This document shows positions 18,101-26,237 of a stretch of DNA of 64,000 nucleotides, piece after piece. Both the position numbers and the translations under genes were made by a program. The notes under the pieces were generated by a model. The model worked only from the letters and a program-made list of their open reading frames with translations, was not told the origin of the DNA and ran no database searches. The DNA is from GCA-2720975 sp964469565. GTDB lineage: Bacteria > Planctomycetota > UBA1135 > GCA-002686595. The stretch spans positions 186,001-250,000 of the forward strand of contig CAYXZD010000002.1 in the NCBI GenBank assembly GCA_964469565.1. Reading direction: 5' to 3'. Within the stretch, counting starts at the first letter, position 1. Each line of letters opens with the position of its first letter.

Positions 18101-18713
18101 CGGGGAAAACAGGACGTTCTCCATAGAACCGCAGATCGTCGAAGTTTACATGGCCCCAGCCACCGGGATTGTCATCAACGAGGTGGATGCGCATGAATTG
18201 GCCCACGTGCTCGCGCAGATCGAGAACGCAGGGCTGCATGCTCTCGTGGCTCGGCCCCGTAAACGTGCAGAATGGCTCTTCCTGACCCGTCAAGATGAAG
18301 TCTACACGTGTGTCGTGACCACGGCCGCCGCCCAAGAGGAAGGCCGCCCAAGGGTGGGTCACCTCAAATGCCGTACTGGTCAAGGTCCCTATGCGCCCGT
18401 CGCCATGAAGCTCATAGCCTCCCACCCAATACTCACCCTCGTGCAAACTGGGGGCCCCGCAGCGGGGTTCGCTCGTATCACCCTTGATCGGTTGGCCCTC
18501 GAAGGCACTACCCGTTTGCGTCCAGCCCTCGAGGGTGCCAAGTTCGAAGTCTAGGTTGAGGGAGTTTCCCGCCGAGTCCATTGGGACGAGGCCGCCGGCA
18601 GGGAAGGGGTCTTGTAGGGCTGCCGAGGCAGAGGGGGCAGCCACCAATAGGAGTGCCCCTCCCCACAATAGATGACTTGAGTGGTCACCCGCACTTGGAG
18701 ACTGTAAAGACAT
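15198..18713 (-). CDS. PVC-type secreted dehydrogenase with HEAT-like repeats and CxxCH heme motif
   Basis: A 1171-aa exported protein of a family nearly confined to Planctomycetes and relatives. Seen: an N-terminal leader; a jelly-roll-like domain (about 50-200); a beta-propeller dehydrogenase domain (about 225-600) with the conserved TIDGRGRLWVAEAYSYPN start and WGVDFDDGGRAF; helical HEAT-like repeats (about 620-1010); and a C-terminal cytochrome c module with CMKCH (near residue 1045) and the usual QGQAIGPDLTGAGRSD. The family is thought to oxidise sugars in the periplasm, passing electrons to the heme; the substrate is not known. It lies 38 bp downstream of a sulfatase, which fits degradation of sulfated polysaccharide. 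Confidence 0.9.
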   Translation of the reverse strand: MSLQSPSAGDHSSHLLWGGALLLVAAPSASAALQDPFPAGGLVPMDSAGNSLNLDFELGTLEGWTQTGSAFEGQPIKGDTSEPRCGAPSLHEGEYWVGGYELHGDGRIGTLTSTAFEVTHPWAAFLLGGGRGHDTRVDFILTGQEEPFCTFTGPSHESMQPCVLDLREHVGQFMRIHLVDDNPGGWGHVNFDDLRFYGERPVFPEGRELFSRLDVVRHAGLAPHDAPAAMTLPPGFRVDLVAGEPDLHQPIALTIDGRGRLWVAEAYSYPNKRAQEEAEDRILIFEDTDGDGLHETRKVFAENLNLVSGLAVGYGGVFVGAAPELLFLADSDGDDRVDGDPIVLLDGWGYQDTHETLNAFIWGPDGWLYGCHGVFTHSRVGQPGTPDDERTPLNAGVWRFHPKSQDFEVFAHGSSNPWGVDFDDGGRAFITACVIPHLYLVTQGGRYERQAGRHFNPFIFEDIETIADHRHFLGEAPHGGNGVSESVGGGHAHCGAMIYLGDAFPEEFRGDLLVNNVHGNRVNREVLVPDGSGFIGQHGEDFLLANDRWFRGINLKYGPDGSVYLIDWYDPQACHHRDNEVWNRGNGRLYRIAYGNRPPLVVDLDGADEATLVEACLHANDWFVRTSRRLLAERGISAEGIDRLEAILIGHPDEDRRLRALWCLHAAGALTPSRLLQQLHSPHELIRAWSVQLACEGRNPNAELLGRITVMGAVEESPVVRLYLASALQRLPLVKRWALAQALVSHAGDHDDANIPYLLWYGIEPLVSANPSYAMNLARSCRIPRVSSWIWQRAAAQDATLPALMSAIAQDPSPVRQVGMLDAALRAFDSRSSVAVPAHWPEASTRLFSANDPQVHTRALAVAATFGDAKAFPYLRERLADKSVDLADRIQALDTLVRAKDSGLVPTLLALVADPDLASSALKALAVFDHPGIPPALLAGLAGLAGQVRRDAISTLTARTEWALALLDAMQFGSVPHSDLGAFELRKLRALDDPRVRTRLNEVWGVVRENTASASEQIARLHRLLSDERLEAADRSAGRVVFEQTCMKCHTLYGQGQAIGPDLTGAGRSDVDYLLQNMVDPNAIIPREYQMSVIATVDGRMLNGIVQAEDDESLSLQTENDLLVLALDEIEARKEDLNSMMPEGQLDTLTDEQIANLVAYLRHDSQVPLPD

Positions 18714-18751
18714 GGGTGGACTCTAGTCCATCGCAGTCCTTTTCGCTTTGG

Positions 18752-20212
18752 TCAGTTGGACTCACCCTCATCCTTCAAAGTGTACTTGCGCCACTTTGGG
18801 GATCGCATTTCATTGGCCCAGAGCTCGTAATCAGTAAGCCATTGGTCGACCTGAGCCGTGAGCTCAGGGTCAAGGCCCTCGTTCGCAAGCACATGGAGCC
18901 CATCTTGGGTTCGGGAGAGATTGCGGTAAAAGGGGCCCGCGCCCCGATCAACAATCTTGTGATCGCCCGCCAGGAGAGCCCACTGTTCCCCTTGCCGCCA
19001 ATACAGCACCGGGTGGGGCACGAGGGAATCCGTGGGCTCGTCACGAAGGTGGGGCACTAGATCGACTCCGTCCAGATTGCCCGGCAAGGTGCCGCCACAG
19101 GCAGCAATCGCCGTAGGCACCAAGTCGAGGGTACTCACATTGGCGTCGAAGTCTCGGTCCCCCACAAGGCCTGCAGGCCAACGCAGGATCATGGGGACGC
19201 GCACCCCCCCCTCCATCAGCTCGCCCTTCTTACCAATCAAGTCCCAGTTGTCCACTCCTGTCCGCTCAGTTCCACCATTGTCAGACAAGAGTACGACTAC
19301 CGTATCCTTCTCCCGCCCGGCAGTTTTGAGTGCAGCAAGCACCTTGCCCACGGCCTGATCCATGGATGCCAACATCGATAAGACTTGAGCGCGCTCGACA
19401 CTAAGATCATCGCTCAGATTCAAGGTGAGCTCAGGATCCACTTGTAATGGTGCATGGACCGCTGAGAATGACACGCACAGGAAAAACGGTTTGTCCGCTT
19501 GGCGCTGAATGTACTCCACTGCCCGCCGGCCCAGTTCAGTCGTGAGATAGTCAAAGTCCTCCTCCACTGGCTCACGCCCAAAGTACATGCAATTGAGCTC
19601 GTTTTGCCTCTTGGCCCGCTTGCCGGTGTAGGGCCGATAACTGCGGGCACCGGAAAGGAAACCATAGAACTCCTGAAAACCATGGGTCATTGGATGCGTG
19701 GCGGCCCCGTAACCTAGGTGCCACTTGCCGAGCATCAAGCTGTGAAACCCAATCCGGCCGAGGTGTTTTGCGAGGGAGACTTCGGAGGAAGCGAGGCCTT
19801 GGGACTTTCCAAGTTTGTGTTGAGGATTGAACTCGTGTCCCGAGCGTTGCTGATAACGACCCGTGAAGATCGCGGCACGAGAAGGACTGCAAGTCGCAGC
19901 TGTTGCGTAGGCACGATTGAACCGCACCCCCTCACTAGCGAGTTGGTCCATGTGCGGCGTGACCTCATGCAGATTTCCATGGCAACCTAGGTCGCTGTAC
20001 GCCACATCGTCCATCAACAAGACCACGACCGCACGTGCATGCGAGTCCTCTTTTGAGACCGTCTCACTGAGATCAGTTGCCTCTTGGGACCCGCCCGGTC
20101 GCGCACCCATCATCCCAATCGAGCCAAGCACGAGGCCCCATTGGAGCCATCGCCCCTGGCCCCCGGTGTTACCCATCGGCCGACCACTCAAGAACGAATT
20201 CCGCACAGCCAT
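18752..20212 (-). CDS. Arylsulfatase-type sulfatase
   Basis: A 486-aa type I sulfatase, which hydrolyses sulfate esters using a formylglycine made from Cys or Ser. Seen: a membrane/signal segment (about 22-40); metal-binding LLMDDVAYSDLGCHG; the modification motif CSPSRAAIFTG with Cys108 as the formylglycine precursor; GKWHLGYG; and SDNGGTERTG near the middle for the remaining metal ligands. Length and motif order match arylsulfatase A-like enzymes. No sulfatase-modifying enzyme is encoded in the window. It is the first gene of a minus-strand operon with the heme-binding dehydrogenase, and divergent from the PQQ-type dehydrogenase. Confidence 0.92.
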   Translation of the reverse strand: MAVRNSFLSGRPMGNTGGQGRWLQWGLVLGSIGMMGARPGGSQEATDLSETVSKEDSHARAVVVLLMDDVAYSDLGCHGNLHEVTPHMDQLASEGVRFNRAYATAATCSPSRAAIFTGRYQQRSGHEFNPQHKLGKSQGLASSEVSLAKHLGRIGFHSLMLGKWHLGYGAATHPMTHGFQEFYGFLSGARSYRPYTGKRAKRQNELNCMYFGREPVEEDFDYLTTELGRRAVEYIQRQADKPFFLCVSFSAVHAPLQVDPELTLNLSDDLSVERAQVLSMLASMDQAVGKVLAALKTAGREKDTVVVLLSDNGGTERTGVDNWDLIGKKGELMEGGVRVPMILRWPAGLVGDRDFDANVSTLDLVPTAIAACGGTLPGNLDGVDLVPHLRDEPTDSLVPHPVLYWRQGEQWALLAGDHKIVDRGAGPFYRNLSRTQDGLHVLANEGLDPELTAQVDQWLTDYELWANEMRSPKWRKYTLKDEGESN

Positions 20213-20332
20213 GGAGTAAGTCTAGCACCGCCGACCGTTCGGGCAGCCCTCGAGCCCTTCCCAAGTACCGAACCGGAACAAAGATCGCTAGAATGGGGGG
20301 TCCATTACGGCCACTGCCCGCATCCAACCCCC

Positions 20333-21901
20333 ATGCTTCCAAAGCTCACCGCACTCACCTTCACCCTGTTCTTGGGCGGCATCGCCTTCGCCGATGTAAG
20401 CGTTCGGCTCGAAAAGGTCGTAGAGGGGTTGGTTCGACCCACCCACCTCTGCGGTCCCCCCGGGGACCCGACCCGGCTTTTCATCTGCCTCGACGAGGGG
20501 CACGTTCGAGTGGTAGAAAACGGTGTACTCCTCGCAACCCCCTTCCTGGACATCGAGTCAATCGTGCATCAAGGCGAGGGATTGGCAGCCATGGCCTGCC
20601 ATCCGAACTATGCCCAGAACGGGTTTGTTTACCTGTCGTTTCTCGATCGCAATCAGAACTCACGGCTAGTGCGATACACCACTTCAGCGACCGATGCCAA
20701 TGTGGCCGACCCCAACTCAGCCGTAGATATCTTGCCGCCCACCCCCCAGCCATCAGTTCTTCACAATTGGAACGAAGTTTGCTTCGGGCTCGACGGCAGG
20801 CTCTATCTAGCCACTGGAGACGGTCTGGTCCCCAACGACAATTCGGCCAATCACGCCCAGGATCTAAGCCAACTGTTCGGCAAGATCCTGCGTCTCGACC
20901 TCAACATCCCCTACCCCCATATTCCCCCCGACAATCCCTTCGTCGGTGTCCCGGGAGCACGCGAGGAGATCTGGGCCCTTGGGTTTAGGAATCCCTGGCG
21001 AATAGCCTTCGACCCCTTCACGGGAGCCCTTTGGGTCGGGGATGTGGGCAAGGCTAAGCGCGAAGAACTCAACCGAATTCCAGGTGGACAGGGTGCCGGT
21101 TGGAATTTCGGGTGGCGCTGCATCGAGGGCGATCTGTGTACAAACTTCTCAGGCTGCCTGCCTTGCTCAGACCCCGGCTTCACCCCCCCCACGCTCCACT
21201 ATCCCCACGTAGATTCCATGTGTGCTGTGGTAGGAGGCCGAGTCTATCGGGGATGGAACATGCCTACCCTGCAGGGGCGGTATTACTTTGGGGACTACTG
21301 CACAGGTCGGGTGTGGTCCCTGCGGCACGACGGCACCTCAATCACAAACATGCGTGAAGAGAGTGCGAGTCTCGTAAGCGCAGATGGTTCGCGCCTCGAT
21401 TATCTCGTGTCGTTTGGGGAAGATGCTGCGGGGGAGCTCTATCTCATCGATCTCGATGGTCAGGTTTTCCGGTTGGCATCTGATTGCGGACAAATCAGTC
21501 ACTACTGCACCAGCAACCCTAACTCCAGCGGGAGCGCAGCGCGCATTGGAGCGGCCGGTAGCCTCGATCCAGCCGCCAATGACCTGCATCTCTCTGGATT
21601 CGATCTCCCCCCAGGCCAATTCGGGTACTTCCTCTTCTCAGCGACGACCGGGTTTACACCTGGATTTGGCGGCAGCCAGGGGAATCTGTGCCTTTCAGCG
21701 CCACTCGTGCGATTCTCCAAGGACATTCTCTCAGTGGACACCGCCGGAAGAGTCCTCTTTCAGCCTGATTTGGCCAACCTCCCTCAAAACAGCGTCTTCA
21801 AACCCGGGTCCACTTGGCACTTTGAACTGTGGTTTCGCGATAACAATCCCGGCCCCACATCCAATACGTCCGACGGCCTGAGCGTTACGTTTTGCAATTA
21901 G
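20333..21901 (+). CDS. Secreted PQQ-dependent sugar dehydrogenase-like protein with C-terminal extension
   Basis: A 522-aa exported protein. Seen: a signal peptide (about 1-20); a six-bladed beta-propeller related to soluble glucose dehydrogenase, with VRPTHLCGPP, EGLAAMACHPNYAQNGFVY, FGLDGRLYLATGDG, IWALGFRNPWRIAFD and VGDVG, all landmarks of this family. The usual HNGG catalytic element is altered to HNWNE, so activity is uncertain. Residues about 375-522 form a separate Ser/Gly-rich domain with SPxxR-type variants (CTSNPNSSG, RIGAAGS, DLPPGQFGYF), as found at the ends of many secreted planctomycete proteins. ATG 20333 is chosen because it opens the signal peptide; the frame runs further upstream into the sulfatase. 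Confidence 0.82.
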   Translation: MLPKLTALTFTLFLGGIAFADVSVRLEKVVEGLVRPTHLCGPPGDPTRLFICLDEGHVRVVENGVLLATPFLDIESIVHQGEGLAAMACHPNYAQNGFVYLSFLDRNQNSRLVRYTTSATDANVADPNSAVDILPPTPQPSVLHNWNEVCFGLDGRLYLATGDGLVPNDNSANHAQDLSQLFGKILRLDLNIPYPHIPPDNPFVGVPGAREEIWALGFRNPWRIAFDPFTGALWVGDVGKAKREELNRIPGGQGAGWNFGWRCIEGDLCTNFSGCLPCSDPGFTPPTLHYPHVDSMCAVVGGRVYRGWNMPTLQGRYYFGDYCTGRVWSLRHDGTSITNMREESASLVSADGSRLDYLVSFGEDAAGELYLIDLDGQVFRLASDCGQISHYCTSNPNSSGSAARIGAAGSLDPAANDLHLSGFDLPPGQFGYFLFSATTGFTPGFGGSQGNLCLSAPLVRFSKDILSVDTAGRVLFQPDLANLPQNSVFKPGSTWHFELWFRDNNPGPTSNTSDGLSVTFCN

Positions 21902-21976
21902 CCCCTGCGCTCGTTCGCGCTGACAGAGCCTAGACCGCAAGGGCAACTAACTCTCCAACTACGGCTCTAAAAGAGT

Positions 21977-22008
21977 AGGGCGCCACCGAACGGAATCGGT
22001 GACGCCCT
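21977..22008 (-). terminator. Intrinsic terminator of the serine protease gene
   Basis: AGGGCG (21977-21982) pairs with CGCCCT (22003-22008) and CACCG (21984-21988) with CGGTG (21997-22001), with one mismatch between them and an 8-nt loop. Read on the minus strand the stem is followed by ACTCTTTT. It lies 28 bp after the protease stop codon. The plus-strand side lacks a T-run. Confidence 0.6.
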
Positions 22009-22035
22009 GCAAGTCAAACTGCTGAAATGGGGACT

Positions 22036-24075
22036 CTACTTCCAACCCATGAGATTGAGGTTGTCAACGTCCCCCCATTCATTCGCTGCATCGCCAGAAG
22101 CCTTGAAGCGCAACTTGAAGTTGGGGTTGTTATCTGCACCGGCGGGTAGGTTGACGGTCACACCCGTCGCCCAGCCGTCACCCGATGACACAATGAGGTC
22201 ATTCCAGCCGCTGCCCACAGACCAACGAACGCTGAAGTCCTCGCCGATCTCGAACTTCTTGCTCGAGCGGTAATCAATGTGCAATTCGCAGGAGTTGTAT
22301 CCGGTCGTTGGAATGGAAACCTCGGCCCACATTTTCTTGCGCAGACGAAGACCGTACGAACCGCTAGAAGCGGCCTTGGTGCTGACCTTGACGCGCTTGT
22401 TCTTGGTATTCCAACCACCCGCCGTGAGACTTCCGCTTTCGAAGTCGTCCGCCCACAGGGACTCGAGAACCGGCGCGGGGTCCGTCACGGTGATCTGCTG
22501 AGCGTCCCACGTGTCTGAGTCATCGTTGGACGTTGTGCCAGGCAAGCTTGCATCCACCACGACACCCAACCAGTAGGTCCCCGCTGGCGTGCCAGATGGA
22601 ATCGTTGGAGCGGGCACAATGAACTTTCTATTGGCCATGGCTCCGGCATCAAGGGTGTAGTTCCATGTTCCAACAAGCGTGTCGCTCGTGGAGATGTTGT
22701 TGTTTGTCGAGAGATACACCTCGATGGTGTAGGTCCTGCTAGCCGGGTTAGCATCCGTTGCATTGACCATTTGGAATTCGCAATCCGCGTCGAGCGAAGA
22801 TCCCGATTCAACGCTGGTCGAGCCGGTGGCCCTGAACATGAGCGCTTCCCAGTCCTCGGATGAGGTCCTGGTGGAGGACTCAAAGGCCTGCATGTCTGTC
22901 ACGAATTGGCCCCACAACTCACAGTAATCCCCATAGCTGTGATTCGAAGGACCATTGGAGCAGACCGCTTGGACATATCGCTTTGACGTGCCACTCGACG
23001 AGTCGATGTAGTACGCCCCTGACCCAGACATGCCTGCCCAGACACTGTCCAAGCAGTTTCCAGGCGTATTGATGCGAATCTCGTTTCCAATCGCCTCACA
23101 AGAATCAAAGGAACCCAGCCAGTAATACAGGGTCCTCCCGGTGTGAAGAGAGGAGCTGCATTGCTCTGCGGGATAGGACCAGTTGTGGTGTGTACGGCTC
23201 TTGATCGTCGAGCAGGATGCACCATAGGTCCACCCGTACCATCCGGTCAGCATACCCACATTTCGCGATCCACCACGGGTGATTCGAATCAGACCACAAT
23301 CAGAGTCGAAGTCGCCAGTGTTGATGTAACCCGAACCAGCGAGGAATTGACTTCCGTACGCATAGCCCCAGAAGTTCATCTCGTCCCCTGATCCAGGTGC
23401 GGACCACTGGTTCCCGTTTCCGTCCCAAGCTGGGTACACATAGACAATGTCCGCCCAGTCGTGAATGCCAATTGTGTTTCCGCCACCATCTCGGTAGGTG
23501 CGGGCATACACACAATGAGCGGCCGTCACTACAACACCGGCATCACCCATTGAGCCGGATCCGTTGAACCAAACCTCGTCCCCATTGACGTCCGTAAACT
23601 TCATCACAAGTTTGACGTTTGCCGAGGCGGGGTAGGTTGAGTGGCTCGAAGTTGCAGACATCGATCCGAAGCCGAACATGTTTTCCAGGGTGGGGTCGTA
23701 TTTCCCAACGCCCTGGTATTCTTGATTCACGGAGTAGGACTCTTCGTCCCCGGTTGGAGGCTGGTTACCAGACAGGTCCCGGGTTTCATTGGTGAGAGCA
23801 TCGTGGAATGTCAGCGGGCGATAGAATGAAACGGGTCCCTGAGCACTGCCCTCGGGGATCGGAATCGGTTGAATCTCATGGAGGGGAGGGTGTTCCGGCA
23901 GGGCGATTTCAGCATCGGAGAGGTTTCCCGTGTTGAAGGGCAACCCTGCATGGGACCCGGACACTGGATAGTCCAGGATCTGTCGTGAAAGGGGTGTGGC
24001 TTGGGTCTGGGCCTCGCTGGAGTTGGCCAAGAGGGCTAGGGCCGCAGGAATGAGGGGTAGTATGGATTGACGCAT
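22036..24075 (-). CDS. Secreted trypsin-like (V8-type) serine protease with CARDB and jelly-roll modules
   Basis: A 679-aa exported protease. Seen: signal peptide (1-22); a propeptide of roughly 120 residues; a chymotrypsin-fold catalytic domain with His187 in VVTAAHC, Asp259 in DSDCGLI and Ser350 in GMSGSG; a CARDB-like immunoglobulin module (about 430-535); and a C-terminal jelly-roll (about 540-679, DDFESGSLTAGGW start) resembling carbohydrate-binding MAM-like domains. Several Cys pairs flank the catalytic residues. The overall arrangement matches glutamyl-endopeptidase/V8-like secreted enzymes. It is monocistronic on the minus strand. Confidence 0.85.
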   Translation of the reverse strand: MRQSILPLIPAALALLANSSEAQTQATPLSRQILDYPVSGSHAGLPFNTGNLSDAEIALPEHPPLHEIQPIPIPEGSAQGPVSFYRPLTFHDALTNETRDLSGNQPPTGDEESYSVNQEYQGVGKYDPTLENMFGFGSMSATSSHSTYPASANVKLVMKFTDVNGDEVWFNGSGSMGDAGVVVTAAHCVYARTYRDGGGNTIGIHDWADIVYVYPAWDGNGNQWSAPGSGDEMNFWGYAYGSQFLAGSGYINTGDFDSDCGLIRITRGGSRNVGMLTGWYGWTYGASCSTIKSRTHHNWSYPAEQCSSSLHTGRTLYYWLGSFDSCEAIGNEIRINTPGNCLDSVWAGMSGSGAYYIDSSSGTSKRYVQAVCSNGPSNHSYGDYCELWGQFVTDMQAFESSTRTSSEDWEALMFRATGSTSVESGSSLDADCEFQMVNATDANPASRTYTIEVYLSTNNNISTSDTLVGTWNYTLDAGAMANRKFIVPAPTIPSGTPAGTYWLGVVVDASLPGTTSNDDSDTWDAQQITVTDPAPVLESLWADDFESGSLTAGGWNTKNKRVKVSTKAASSGSYGLRLRKKMWAEVSIPTTGYNSCELHIDYRSSKKFEIGEDFSVRWSVGSGWNDLIVSSGDGWATGVTVNLPAGADNNPNFKLRFKASGDAANEWGDVDNLNLMGWK

Positions 24076-24463
24076 GACGAATAGCTTTCTGAAGGATGTG
24101 AGTAGAACCCGCTCAGGATTCTTCGAGAGACGAGTGTGCGAGCCACCGGGGGCCGAAATGGTCCCAGACGGGTGAGGCCTTCAGCCTGTTGTGCTCGCAC
24201 TCATGGGGGGCGTGCTGCGGCATCCTGGAACCGGACAGGTTTTTTTCCAAAAAAACCGAATTCCATTGGGCGGGGCGAACAGGTGCTCCAATTCGAACAA
24301 GGCCCCTGTGATCCCAGAACCCCTCAGGCAGACCACGGCACAGTCAATCGCTGGGGATCTCAAGTGGCTCACTACGAATCAGCCAAGCCCCGCTCACCGG
24401 CAAGCGGATCAATCCGATGGAGGAAGGGCTTTGGTCTGGAGCGAAACGGCGTAGGGTAGAGAA
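24076..24463. other. Intergenic region with an A/T-tract palindrome
   Basis: These 388 bp lie between the divergent serine protease and GT-C-like genes. I see no gene: plus-strand frames here are Arg/Pro/Gly-rich chance openings. The only distinct element is a perfect palindrome at 24238-24257 (GG, seven T, CC, seven A, CC). Promoters for both flanking genes should be present but are not obvious. Confidence 0.45.
24238..24257. repeat. Perfect inverted repeat with T7/A7 arms
   Basis: GGTTTTTTT and AAAAAAACC flank a CC centre. It is unlike an intrinsic terminator (no GC-rich stem) and stands out in a GC-rich region. It could be an operator or a bent-DNA element; function unknown. Confidence 0.6.
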
Positions 24464-25840
24464 ATGAGCAATCTCGCCCAGAATGCGGGCCAAGGAAGTG
24501 CCGCCAAGTCCCTAGGGTGGACCCTAGGGGCATGCGTAGCGGTCGCACTCAGCCGGGGGGTGTTCATCGGTTCGGATATGGGGCTCGACTATGACGCTTG
24601 GTTGCTGGCAGATGCAGCGCGGGAGATTGGCCGATCGGGAGAATATGCGGCCGCCCGCCCACCCGGTTCCCCCGTCGTCGAGGGGTTGTTCGCACTCCTC
24701 CATGGAATCAGTCCACGACTGTTGCCGATCGCCACAGGAGTTGCCTCGGTCCTCGTGATGTGGCTCACCTCCTCGCTGCTGGCTCGCACCCAAGCCGATG
24801 CGGGTATCCAAACTGGGCTGTGCGTCTGCTTTGCACCGGTCGTCTGGGTCGCAAGCGTTGGCGCCATGGACTACATGTTTGCTTGGTGCCTAGCGCTCAT
24901 GAGTTGGGTAGCCGCTGACCGATGCAAGCCTACCCTTGCGGGGATCGCCTTGGGCTTGGGGATGGCTGCGCGAATTGCCACGGGACTCATGGGGTTGCCC
25001 CTGTTGTGGCTCATGTGGCGGCGCTCTGGCTTGGGCCCAGCAGTGCGCATGGGCCTAATCACCCTGGCCGTCGCAGGTGCGTGTTTCACACCAGGGCTGA
25101 GAATCCATGGGTACGACTGGATGACATCCAGCGCCGGGGGTGTGCGCGATGGAGCCTATGCCGTGCACCTGTTTGTTGACGAGGCCTGGGGCCGATTGGG
25201 TTTTATTTGCTTCAGCCTTGCCCTGATTGCCCACCGTGCCCTCGATGGATCAAGGCCTGTATCCACTGATCAAAGAGACTTGCAAAGGGTCGCCGGCTTA
25301 GGTGCTGGGACTTGCCTGCTGCTCTTTGGCTGGATGCCATTCGAGGCGGGTTACCTCATCCCCCTCGTGGCCTGCGTTTGCATGGCGCTTGGAGTCGTGG
25401 CCCGACCCTTGATCATGAGCTTGCTCACTGTGGGCCTCATAGCATCCAGTCTAGTCACGCCGGGAGCCCTGCCGGCCCAGGCAACCATGAGAGAAAACGA
25501 GACCGAACTGATCGATCGCACCCTAGAAGCCATCAAGGACATCGAGGAGCCCACGATCCTCCTGTGCGGTAGATTCTTCAGCCGTATGCGTTATGAGCTC
25601 GGCGGCACCCAATACGGGCCGGTGCAGCTCAAGATGGCCGTAGCAGATCGCCAGCTTCTGCTCGACACTGTCGCGACAGCCCCACAACGCTACCGGTTCA
25701 TCAACACCCTCGATCCCTGGCACAGGGCCAACAACGGTTACTCACTGTGGGAAGCTGCCCGCCCGCTCCTGCCCTTGGACTGGCGCCAGAGCACCCTGAA
25801 AACACCACCCACAGCACACCAAGATTCGCAGACCCCGTGA
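24464..25840 (+). CDS. GT-C-like polytopic membrane protein (glycosyltransferase 39-type)
   Basis: A 458-aa membrane protein with about ten hydrophobic segments and an acidic first external loop (GSDMGLDYDAWLLADAA), followed by RPPGSPVVEGLFALLHG, an arrangement seen in GT-C mannosyl/arabinosyl transferase families. The enzyme class uses polyprenyl-phosphate sugars; acceptor unknown. It is shorter than ArnT-type enzymes and has no large soluble C-terminal domain, only about 110 residues after the last helix. It is followed by a Rieske gene after 41 bp on the same strand, with no obvious functional link. Confidence 0.6.
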   Translation: MSNLAQNAGQGSAAKSLGWTLGACVAVALSRGVFIGSDMGLDYDAWLLADAAREIGRSGEYAAARPPGSPVVEGLFALLHGISPRLLPIATGVASVLVMWLTSSLLARTQADAGIQTGLCVCFAPVVWVASVGAMDYMFAWCLALMSWVAADRCKPTLAGIALGLGMAARIATGLMGLPLLWLMWRRSGLGPAVRMGLITLAVAGACFTPGLRIHGYDWMTSSAGGVRDGAYAVHLFVDEAWGRLGFICFSLALIAHRALDGSRPVSTDQRDLQRVAGLGAGTCLLLFGWMPFEAGYLIPLVACVCMALGVVARPLIMSLLTVGLIASSLVTPGALPAQATMRENETELIDRTLEAIKDIEEPTILLCGRFFSRMRYELGGTQYGPVQLKMAVADRQLLLDTVATAPQRYRFINTLDPWHRANNGYSLWEAARPLLPLDWRQSTLKTPPTAHQDSQTP

Positions 25841-25881
25841 AGTGGTGGAGTTGGGCACATCCTCCTCGCTAGGATGCTGCC

Positions 25882-26232
25882 ATGTTCAAGAAGCTCCTGA
25901 GACTCCTGCAAGGGACACGGATTGAGGTCCCCAACATGGACGAGTTGGCCGAGGGCCACGCCCGCAAACTCACTGTCGGCGATCCGGCTGCGGGGGGTCC
26001 CCAGATGCTCCTGTGCCGGGTAGGCGGGAAAGTCTACGCCATCGACACAGCCTGTCCGCACGAAGGTGGACACCTTGTGGCGGGTCCTCTAGTCGATGGC
26101 AAGTATGCACTCTGCCCACTGCACAACTACCGATTCGACCCCGCAACCGGCCGACCAATCGGCGCGTCCTGCCCCAAAGCTCATACCTACAAAGTTCTTG
26201 AAAGCAACGGTCGAGCCGAAGTCTGCCTCTAG
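25882..26232 (+). CDS. Rieske-type [2Fe-2S] ferredoxin
   Basis: A 116-aa soluble protein consisting of one Rieske domain. The cluster ligands are Cys58 and His60 (ACPHEGG) and Cys78 and His81 (CPLHNYRFD), with the following RFDPATG turn typical of NirD/ferredoxin-like members. No signal peptide is present, so it acts in the cytoplasm, probably donating electrons to an unidentified reductase or oxygenase. A Shine-Dalgarno AGGA at 25871-25874 sits 7 nt before ATG 25882 and supports this start. The symporter begins 5 bp after its stop. Confidence 0.9.
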   Translation: MFKKLLRLLQGTRIEVPNMDELAEGHARKLTVGDPAAGGPQMLLCRVGGKVYAIDTACPHEGGHLVAGPLVDGKYALCPLHNYRFDPATGRPIGASCPKAHTYKVLESNGRAEVCL

Positions 26233-26237
26233 CTCCC

